Of a stretch of 8,649 nt of DNA, positions 1-6,204 are shown piece after piece. The DNA is from Clostridia bacterium (GTDB lineage Bacteria > Bacillota > Clostridia > DUPQ01). The translations under genes were made by a program, and so were the position numbers. The number at the start of each line of letters is the position of its first letter. Within the stretch, counting starts at the first letter, position 1. Under the pieces are notes generated by a model. The model was not told the origin of the DNA, ran no database searches, and worked only from the letters and a program-made list of their open reading frames with translations. The stretch is from positions 1 through 8,649 of the forward strand of contig JAUUZV010000100.1 of NCBI GenBank assembly GCA_030592085.1. The letters are read 5' to 3'.

Positions 1-83
1 ATATTTATTGAAATAAAAATAACACCTACTACAAGTAGTAATGCAATGTTATAAGCAACCTTATTTAATAGTTCAATACTCAT
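1..83 (-). CDS. N-terminus of an unidentified membrane protein (partial)
   Basis: An ATG at 83-81 opens a reading frame that runs off the window after 27 codons. A clear AGAGGTG ribosome binding site (94-88) lies 4 nt upstream. The visible peptide has a short polar start (MSIELLNK) and then a hydrophobic stretch from about residue 9 to 26 (including ALLLVVGVIFIS). That stretch looks like a first membrane-spanning helix. There is no Lys/Arg-rich n-region and no cleavage site, so a secretory signal peptide is less likely. Proteins starting with such a helix include LytS-type sensor kinases and membrane-anchored GGDEF proteins, but nothing in 27 residues identifies a family. The gene follows the mtaD operon on the same strand after an 85-bp gap and has its own promoter, so it need not belong to that operon. 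Confidence 0.6.
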   Translation of the reverse strand, partial: MSIELLNKVAYNIALLLVVGVIFISIN

Positions 84-109
84 ATAACACCTCTACCATA
101 TCCCAATGC

Positions 110-144
110 TAGGTTTATTATATCATAACCTAATTTTTTATTAA
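110..144 (-). promoter_or_regulatory. Extended -10 promoter for the partial membrane-protein gene
   Basis: Reading the minus strand, TGATATAAT (125-117) is a perfect extended -10 element (TGN followed by TATAAT). The best -35 at a 16-nt spacer is TTAATA (144-139), which is weak, as is usual for extended -10 promoters. Transcription would start near 110, leaving a leader of about 27 nt that contains the ribosome binding site at 94-88. The promoter lies just past the mtaD stop codon, so the membrane-protein gene can be transcribed independently of the operon upstream. Confidence 0.6.
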
Positions 145-168
145 TCAATTATTTGAAATGTATGTTGT

Positions 169-1458
169 TTATAACAACGTTGAAGCTTTTTTTGCTTCAT
201 ATATTGTTTTTTCTTCATCAATTGTTAAAAATTCCCTATTTTCCATAAGAATATCACCATTACATATGACTGTGTCAACATTATTTCCTTGGCTGCTATA
301 AACAATTGCTGAAGCTGGATTATTAAGAGGTATATTATTAAGACAACTTGTATCTACTAAAATTAGATCAGCTTTCTTTCCCTCTTTTAGTAAACCTAGA
401 TTTTCAAATCCTAAAGCTTTAGCACCATTATAGGTAGCCATTTGTATTGTAGTAGCTGCATTTATAACTGTTGGATCTAATGTTATTCCTTTATGAATTA
501 AACTAGTTAATCTCATTTCATTAAACATATCAACCATATTATTACTAGCTGCTCCATCTGTTCCAATTGCTACATTAATACCTGAATCAAGCATATCAGG
601 AACTCTTGCAATACCACTTGCAAGTTTTAGATTACTAGAGGGAGTATGAACAGACGTAACATTATTTTCTTTAAGGATTATTAAGTCTTCATCATCTACC
701 CAAATTGTATGTGCTGCAATTACTGGAACATCTAATACACCTGCTTTTAAGCATTGTTTAATAGGTGTTAACCCAGTTTTTTTAATACTTTCATCTACTT
801 CAAATTTTGTTTCATGTAAATGAATGTGAATAGAGGAATTAAGTTCTTTTGCAAGGTCTGCATTAGCTCTTAACATTGCTTCATCACATAAATAAACTGA
901 ATGAGCTTCAATTGATGTTTTTAATTTGCCATTATTTGCTAAATTATATTCATTATGAAAATCTTTACAAAATGCTTTTGCATACTCATGTCCTTTTTGC
1001 CATTGATTACAAGTCATTAAACCATATGATAGATTAGCTCTCATACCACTTTCAATAACAGCTTTAGCGACAACGTCCATTTCATAATACATATCTAAGA
1101 AACATGTTGTACCTGATTTAATCATTTCAGCAATTCCAAGCATAGTACCTTTTTTAACTATATCTTTAGTTATATTCTTTTCTTTTGGTAAAATATTTTG
1201 AAATAACCAGTTTTCAAGTGTTAAATCATCAGCAGAATTTCTCATTAAAACCATCATTGCATGTGTATGTGCATTGACCAAACCTGGCATTGCTATAAAT
1301 TCATTACCTTTTATAACTCTATTTGGAATAAAATTTTCAGGTATATTTTTACCAATGTAGTAAATAATATCATCTTTAATAGCAATATTATTTATACCAT
1401 GATAAATATCATTTGCATCACCAGTTATAACATGTACATTTTTAATTAATATATTCAT
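169..1458 (-). CDS. mtaD: 5-methylthioadenosine/S-adenosylhomocysteine deaminase
   Basis: Cytosolic amidohydrolase-superfamily enzyme that deaminates the adenine ring of methylthioadenosine and S-adenosylhomocysteine (often adenosine too), giving the inosine analogues. At 429 residues it has the usual full length. The metal and catalytic ligands of the family are all visible: HTH in GLVNAHTHA (His64, His66), His213 and Glu216 in HIHLHETKFE, His250 in AAHTIW, and Asp301 in IGTDGAASNN. The C-terminal segment around ADLILVD (363-369) is the typical small beta domain of cytosine-deaminase/TRZ-like amidohydrolases. The ATG lies 2 nt after the ahcY stop. Its ribosome binding site GGGAG (1468-1464) is formed by the last Trp-Glu codons of ahcY, so the two genes are probably translationally coupled. 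It is last in the operon gfo-pnp-ahcY-mtaD. Other deaminases of the superfamily (guanine, chlorohydrolase type) share the fold, but the motifs and neighbours favour MTA/SAH as substrates. Confidence 0.92.
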   Translation of the reverse strand: MNILIKNVHVITGDANDIYHGINNIAIKDDIIYYIGKNIPENFIPNRVIKGNEFIAMPGLVNAHTHAMMVLMRNSADDLTLENWLFQNILPKEKNITKDIVKKGTMLGIAEMIKSGTTCFLDMYYEMDVVAKAVIESGMRANLSYGLMTCNQWQKGHEYAKAFCKDFHNEYNLANNGKLKTSIEAHSVYLCDEAMLRANADLAKELNSSIHIHLHETKFEVDESIKKTGLTPIKQCLKAGVLDVPVIAAHTIWVDDEDLIILKENNVTSVHTPSSNLKLASGIARVPDMLDSGINVAIGTDGAASNNMVDMFNEMRLTSLIHKGITLDPTVINAATTIQMATYNGAKALGFENLGLLKEGKKADLILVDTSCLNNIPLNNPASAIVYSSQGNNVDTVICNGDILMENREFLTIDEEKTIYEAKKASTLL

Positions 1459-1460
1459 GT

Positions 1461-2702
1461 TTACTCCCAGCTAGATAAATATTTTTTTTGTTCATCAGTT
1501 AATTGTTCTAGATTAATATTCATTGCTTTTAGTTTTTTTCTAGCAACATAATCATCAATTTCTTTAGGAACACTATATAAGTGGTTTTCTAGTATATCTT
1601 TATTCTCCACAATATATTTAGCACATAATGCCTGTATTGCAAAACTCATATCCATAATTTCTGCAGGATGACCATCTGCACAAGCTAAGTTTACTAATCT
1701 ACCTTCTCCTAATAAGTTAACTGTTTTTCCATTTTCTAATGTATAACCCACAATATTCTTTCGTCTTGTAGTTTTCGTAACTGCAATTTTTTCTAATTGT
1801 TCATAAGAAACTTCTAAATTAAAATGTCCTGCATTAGTTAAAATAGCATCTTGTTTCATTTTTAAGAAATGTTTAGTAGTTATTACATCTTTACATCCTG
1901 TAACTGTAATAAATATTTCTCCATCAACACAAGCTTCATCCATGGTCATTACAGAAAATCCATCCATTACAGCTTCTATAGCTTTTATTGGATCAATTTC
2001 TGTTACAATAACTTTTCCACCTAATCCTTTAGCTCTCATGGCAACACCTTTACCACACCAGCCATATCCTGCAACAACAACTGTTTTCCCAGCAATTACT
2101 AAGTTAGTTGTTCTCATAATACCATCAAAAACAGATTGACCAGTGCCATAACGATTATCAAATAAATGTTTACAATCAGCATTATTTACATTCATCATTG
2201 GAAATGTTAATTCATTGGCTTTATCCATAGCTTTTAATCTAACAATTCCTGTTGTAGTCTCTTCACATCCGCCATAGATATTTGGTAATAAATGAGATAG
2301 TTTATTATGTAACATATTAACTAGATCTCCTCCATCATCAACAATTACATTAGGACCAAATTCTAAGGTTTGAAATAAATGATTTTCATATTCTTCTTTT
2401 GTAGACTGATACCATGCAAATACTTCTATACCAGAGGCTACAAGACCTGCACAGATATCATCTTGAGTTGATAAAGGGTTACTACCTGTCACCCTAATAT
2501 CTGCTCCACCTGCTTTTATAACAGTTGCTAAATAAGCAGTTTTTGCTTCAAGATGTATTGATAATGAAACTTTTACACCTGCAAATGGTTGTTCTTCAAT
2601 AAACTGTTGTTCTAATGAAGATAAAATAGGCATATTTGCTTTAACCCAACTTATTTTTTGTAATCCGCTTTCTTTTAACGATAAATCTCTAATTTCACTC
2701 AT
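1461..2702 (-). CDS. ahcY: S-adenosylhomocysteine hydrolase, short form (possibly S-inosylhomocysteine hydrolase)
   Basis: NAD-dependent enzyme that splits S-adenosyl- (or S-inosyl-) homocysteine into homocysteine and the nucleoside by transient 3' oxidation. Its 413 residues fit the short archaeal/Thermotoga-type form, which ends near YLSSW and lacks the C-terminal Lys/Tyr tail of the long form. Visible landmarks are His50 in the substrate-domain motif SIHLEAKTA, STQDD (78-82), DDGGD (122-126), EETTTG (147-152), the catalytic block around Lys178/Asp182/Asn183 (FDNRYG), the Rossmann glycine motif GYGWCGKG (212-219), GHF (292-294) and CADGHP (341-346). Compared with human SAHH as I recall it, the adenine-contacting positions Thr57 and Glu59 are Glu52 and Lys54 here. 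This may shift specificity toward a 6-oxopurine. The start codon overlaps the pnp stop by 1 nt (TAATG), with AGGAG at 2714-2710. Confidence 0.95.
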   Translation of the reverse strand: MSEIRDLSLKESGLQKISWVKANMPILSSLEQQFIEEQPFAGVKVSLSIHLEAKTAYLATVIKAGGADIRVTGSNPLSTQDDICAGLVASGIEVFAWYQSTKEEYENHLFQTLEFGPNVIVDDGGDLVNMLHNKLSHLLPNIYGGCEETTTGIVRLKAMDKANELTFPMMNVNNADCKHLFDNRYGTGQSVFDGIMRTTNLVIAGKTVVVAGYGWCGKGVAMRAKGLGGKVIVTEIDPIKAIEAVMDGFSVMTMDEACVDGEIFITVTGCKDVITTKHFLKMKQDAILTNAGHFNLEVSYEQLEKIAVTKTTRRKNIVGYTLENGKTVNLLGEGRLVNLACADGHPAEIMDMSFAIQALCAKYIVENKDILENHLYSVPKEIDDYVARKKLKAMNINLEQLTDEQKKYLSSWE

Positions 2703-3523
2703 TATAATTCTCCTAATATATTTTTAACAAATTTTATAAAATCACTTTTCACTCTAGTGGTTGTATCCATTACTTCTTGATGGGATAATTTCTTTTGAAT
2801 TACTCCAGCTGCCATATTTGTAATACATGAAATACCTAACACTCTCATATTGGCATGATTAGCTGCAATTACTTCTGGTACAGTACTCATTCCAACTGCA
2901 TCGGCTCCTAAAATTCGTAATGCTTTAATTTCTGATGGTGTTTCAAAGTTAGGACCTCTGTAAAATGTGTATACTCCTTTTTTAACAGGAATATTTATAT
3001 CATTAATATGGCTACTTGCAAGATTTATTAATTCTTTATCATATGCAAAAGTCATATCTGGAAAACGTGGGCCAAATTCTTCTAAATTTTCTCCACGTAA
3101 TGTACTTGGTGCAAATAATCCAATATGATCAGTAATTATCATTAACATGCCCTCTTCAAAATCAAGGTTGATTCCCCCTGCAGCATTAGTAATAATAACT
3201 TTATTAATTCCTAAAAGTTTCATTACTCTAATTCCAAATACTGATTTATCTAAATCATACCCTTCATAATAATGAAAGCGTCCTTTCATTGTTACAACTT
3301 GTTTACCTTGTAGTGTTCCACATACTAATTTACCATCGTGTCCTTTAACTGTAGAAACTGGAAAATGTGGAATATCTTTATAACTTATTTCAACTTTTTC
3401 TTCTATTTCATCAGATAAATCACCTAAACCTGAACCTAACACTAAACCAATGGTTGGTTTTATTGTAATTCTATCTTTTATATATTTAGTCGCTTCTTCT
3501 AATTGTTTAAAATAAGAACTCAT
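2702..3523 (-). CDS. Purine nucleoside phosphorylase, trimeric 6-oxopurine type
   Basis: Cytosolic enzyme that cleaves inosine or guanosine nucleosides with phosphate to the free base and ribose-1-phosphate. Its 273 residues match the trimeric (PNP-I) class. Motifs in order are the phosphate-binding LGSGLGD (29-35, Ser31), VKGHDGKL (59-66), GRFHYYEGY (81-89, Arg82 and His84), TNAAGG (112-117), GPNFETPSE (190-198, Glu194), VGMSTVPEV (210-218) and CITNMAAG (233-240, Asn236). Glu194 and Asn236 correspond to Glu201 and Asn243 of the human enzyme, the pair that selects 6-oxopurines and disfavours adenosine. It should therefore act on inosine, and perhaps methylthioinosine, made with the neighbouring deaminase. 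The ribosome binding site AGAGGT (3534-3529) overlaps the stop of the upstream gene, and the 3' end overlaps the ahcY start. An MTA phosphorylase is possible in this superfamily, but the Asn and the FETPSE block argue for a PNP. Confidence 0.93.
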   Translation of the reverse strand: MSSYFKQLEEATKYIKDRITIKPTIGLVLGSGLGDLSDEIEEKVEISYKDIPHFPVSTVKGHDGKLVCGTLQGKQVVTMKGRFHYYEGYDLDKSVFGIRVMKLLGINKVIITNAAGGINLDFEEGMLMIITDHIGLFAPSTLRGENLEEFGPRFPDMTFAYDKELINLASSHINDINIPVKKGVYTFYRGPNFETPSEIKALRILGADAVGMSTVPEVIAANHANMRVLGISCITNMAAGVIQKKLSHQEVMDTTTRVKSDFIKFVKNILGEL

Positions 3524-3532
3524 AATTTACCT

Positions 3533-4819
3533 CTATAAATTTATTTTCACTACTTTCTTTTCCTTCATGGCTTTGTCTGCTTCAAATCCAATCATATGTC
3601 CATAAATTGAGTCACCAATTTCTGTTGTAGAAATCGAAGTACTACTACCATTTATAAAATGACAAAAGTCAGCTGATAATCTATAATCACCACCACCATG
3701 GCCACCACTATTATCAGTTTTAATAAGTTGTTCATCACATAATTCTTCACCTGCTTCTTTTTTACCTATATTTGCAGTACGTAAATAAATTTCACCAGAT
3801 GTAATATCACCATAAATTTCAGCTTTTGTACCCACAATATGAACTGTTCTTGAAGGACGCATAGTTCCACCTAATAAAACATGTGTTGCATGAGTACCAT
3901 CTTCATATTCTATTATAACACTTTGATGATCCATAACATCATTATCACATTTATATACACAACGTCCTAAAGGATTATTTTCTTTTAAGCTCCACTCTAA
4001 AAGATCTTCACCTTCTTTTTGCTCAAATTTATCTAAATATTCTCTAGAATAATAACTCCAAACATCTGCTTCAAGATACATTTTTTTTGAAGAATAAATA
4101 CAATTTTCTTCAACATCACAATCTACTAAACATTTACTACCAGCTCCTTTTGGTGCTTTTTCTTCAGTATATAAATAAAGTCCACCTAAACTAGAAACAT
4201 AAGTTGGTTTAACTCCACTTTTTAACCATGATATAACATCTAAATCATGGCAACATTTAGCCATCATAATTTCAGAACCACACGATGCTATACTTCTCCA
4301 CTTTCCTCTTACAAAAGCAGTGGCCATATGGTGAAATGAAACATTTTCTTCAGAGACAATCTGTATAATATCACCTATAGCTCCATCATTAATTAATTCT
4401 TTTATTTTTACGTAAAATGGTGCATAACGTAAAACATGACAAATCATAACTTTACAATTATGTTTTCTAGAAGTTCTATAAATACCAAGTAGTTCTTCTT
4501 TATTAAGTGCAATAGGTTTTTCTAAAAGCATGTTATAACCAGCTTCTAGTAATGGAATAGATGTTTTGTAATGAATAGCATCCATTGTTCCATTTATAAC
4601 AGCATCTGCTACTATTTTAGCTTTTAAAAATTCTTCAACTGAATGAAATCTATTCTCTTTACTAACAGAAAACATATCACCAGTTTTTTTTAATCTTACA
4701 TCTTTTGGGTCTACTACTGCTACAACTTTCATTAAATCAGGATGTTGTAAAGAATAGGATGCATACACTTCACTTCTGTGTCCACATCCAATTAGTGCTA
4801 CTTTAACTAGTTTGTCCAT
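3533..4819 (-). CDS. Gfo/Idh/MocA-family oxidoreductase, Cys-rich subfamily
   Basis: NAD(P)-dependent dehydrogenase of the Gfo/Idh/MocA superfamily, whose members usually oxidise or reduce sugars, inositols or related polyols; the substrate here is unknown. The N-terminal Rossmann domain has VALIGCGHR (7-15) and the superfamily signature EKP (100-102, Lys101). The C-terminal beta-sheet domain has CHVLRYAPFY (127-136) and the catalytic-type block KCCHDLD (188-194, His191, Asp194). A Cys-rich insert (Cys230, Cys234, Cys240) and a second pair (Cys287, Cys291 in RCVYKCDND) mark a recognisable but, to my knowledge, poorly characterised subfamily. GGHGGGD (372-378) near the end is also typical of it. 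At 428 residues it is longer than the usual 330-380. It has no signal peptide. It is the first gene of a four-gene operon with SAM by-product recycling enzymes, 9 nt before pnp. Its ribosome binding site is AGAGGT (4831-4826). Confidence 0.85.
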   Translation of the reverse strand: MDKLVKVALIGCGHRSEVYASYSLQHPDLMKVVAVVDPKDVRLKKTGDMFSVSKENRFHSVEEFLKAKIVADAVINGTMDAIHYKTSIPLLEAGYNMLLEKPIALNKEELLGIYRTSRKHNCKVMICHVLRYAPFYVKIKELINDGAIGDIIQIVSEENVSFHHMATAFVRGKWRSIASCGSEIMMAKCCHDLDVISWLKSGVKPTYVSSLGGLYLYTEEKAPKGAGSKCLVDCDVEENCIYSSKKMYLEADVWSYYSREYLDKFEQKEGEDLLEWSLKENNPLGRCVYKCDNDVMDHQSVIIEYEDGTHATHVLLGGTMRPSRTVHIVGTKAEIYGDITSGEIYLRTANIGKKEAGEELCDEQLIKTDNSGGHGGGDYRLSADFCHFINGSSTSISTTEIGDSIYGHMIGFEADKAMKEKKVVKINL

Positions 4820-4920
4820 TATTGTACCTCTTTTTTTATGATAGAATTATTATACAACATATTTACTTTATATATAATACATAATATACTCAATATAATA
4901 TATTTTTATAGGAGTCTTGT
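4820..4920. promoter_or_regulatory. Divergent promoter region between the operon and the fucosidase gene
   Basis: A 101-bp, extremely AT-rich gap between divergent genes. Toward the plus strand, TTTACT (4862-4867), a 17-nt spacer and TATACT (4885-4890) form a plausible sigma-A promoter; a second TATAAT lies at 4894-4899. The fucosidase ribosome binding site AGGAG (4910-4914) follows, 6 nt before its ATG. Toward the minus strand, TATAAT (4854-4849) is the best -10, with only a weak -35 (near 4877-4872), placing the operon start near 4842. The two promoters are nearly back to back, so one regulator could control both. I see no clear operator palindrome, and there is no room for a known SAM riboswitch. 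Confidence 0.5.
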
Positions 4921-6204
4921 ATGAGTAAAAACATTAAAAAAATCTTTGTAGATATAACGATTGATAAATTAGATAAAACAAATGGTAATTTACCTGAAAT
5001 GGAAGAAAATTTTCTTGATATGGCATTGGGAATGTTTATCCACTGGTCTATAGATGTTACTATAGGTTCTCTAGCTTCACATTGGATGATTGCATCACAT
5101 GAAGAAATGTTAGATAAACTATATAAAGATTTACCTGATTTATTTTTTCCAACTAGGTTCAATACAGATGAATGGGCTCTTTTAGCTAAAACAGCTGGTA
5201 TGAAATATGTTGTATTTACTACAAAACATCATGGTGGGTTTTGTATGTATGATACAAAAACTACACCTTTTAATGTTATGAATACACGTTTTGGCAAAGA
5301 TGTATTAAGTGATGTTATGGCTTCTTTTAGAAAATTTGATATTGAAACTGGTATTTATTTTTCTCCATTAGATTTTACTTGGTGCAAAGAAAATAATAAA
5401 CATCTACAATTTATGACAGATGAAGTTATCCCTTCCAATAACCCAGGTTTATTAACATATAATGAGGAACAAATTAGAGAAATTTTCACAAATTATGGAC
5501 CAATTTCAACTGTTTTCTTTGATGGACCACCTGCAAATCTAAAGGATATAGTTTGGGAAATGAGTAAAAATACAATAATCACACGTAGTGAAATGCCAAC
5601 TCCTGAACTTGAACTTCCAGATGAAATTATAGACGAACCATGGGAAGCTTGTTACCGTTTAGGTAATTCTTGGACATATAAAGCAAGTAATGAAGATTAT
5701 AAAAGTGGAACTGATATAATAAAGTTATTAATTGATACACGCTCTAAAGGTGGAAATATGCTTTTAAATGTATCTCCTGATACATTTGGTCAAATACCTA
5801 TTGAACAGCAACGCTTATTACAAGAACTTGGATTATTCATATTTTTCTGTGGTGAGTCAATTTATAAGGTTAGACCATATAAAGTAGCCTTTGAAGAAAA
5901 TGGTATTTTTTATACTAAACATAAAGATGAACAAACAGTGTATGTGTTTGATACAAGTGGTCCATGGCCATATGCAAAACGAAAAGAAATAACCTTACAA
6001 AATGTTACAATTAGTGAAAATACAAAGATTACTATGCTAGGACAAAATGGTCATACTCTTGAGCATCACCCTGAAACTGATACAACTACTCGATTTTATC
6101 AAGATAAAGAAGGCTTACATATTAACGCTATGCGATGTTTTAGACCATATTCTTCAAGAGACTGGCCCAATCCTGTTGTATTTAAAATAACAAATATTAA
6201 ATAG
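4921..6204 (+). CDS. GH29-family alpha-L-fucosidase-like glycoside hydrolase
   Basis: Retaining glycosidase of family GH29, expected to remove alpha-L-fucose from oligosaccharides. Family landmarks across the 427 residues are GMFIHWS (37-43, His41), FNTDEWALLAKTAGMKY (80-96), TTKHHGGFCMYD (100-111, His103 and His104), the nucleophile block VFFDGPP (198-204, Asp201 the likely nucleophile), WEAC (241-244), SWTY (250-253) and GGNMLLNVSP (277-286). The region after about 330 fits the C-terminal beta domain. The acid/base residue cannot be assigned with confidence. There is no signal peptide, so it would act in the cytoplasm on imported oligosaccharides. Two signature positions deviate from the common KHHDGF and HWG: Gly105 and Ser43. 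AGGAG (4910-4914) supports the start. No sugar transporter or fucose-utilisation gene is visible nearby. It diverges from the Gfo/Idh/MocA gene, which could process a sugar product. Confidence 0.85.
   Translation: MSKNIKKIFVDITIDKLDKTNGNLPEMEENFLDMALGMFIHWSIDVTIGSLASHWMIASHEEMLDKLYKDLPDLFFPTRFNTDEWALLAKTAGMKYVVFTTKHHGGFCMYDTKTTPFNVMNTRFGKDVLSDVMASFRKFDIETGIYFSPLDFTWCKENNKHLQFMTDEVIPSNNPGLLTYNEEQIREIFTNYGPISTVFFDGPPANLKDIVWEMSKNTIITRSEMPTPELELPDEIIDEPWEACYRLGNSWTYKASNEDYKSGTDIIKLLIDTRSKGGNMLLNVSPDTFGQIPIEQQRLLQELGLFIFFCGESIYKVRPYKVAFEENGIFYTKHKDEQTVYVFDTSGPWPYAKRKEITLQNVTISENTKITMLGQNGHTLEHHPETDTTTRFYQDKEGLHINAMRCFRPYSSRDWPNPVVFKITNIK

Noticed and set aside
164..178. Inverted repeat GTTGTT-TAT-AACAAC over the mtaD stop codon, as a terminator
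   Set aside because: Only a 6-bp, AT-rich stem with a 3-nt loop and no T-run after it on the minus strand; too weak to call.
1942..2139. Plus-strand open frame inside ahcY
   Set aside because: Antisense to a strongly conserved gene, with low-complexity translation and no supporting motif; a shadow. The same applies to the frames at 1261-1449, 4890-5162 and 6918-7106.
4820..4920. SAM or SAH riboswitch upstream of the recycling operon
   Set aside because: The leader can be only about 20-25 nt from the predicted start to the ATG, and no GC-containing paired elements are present.
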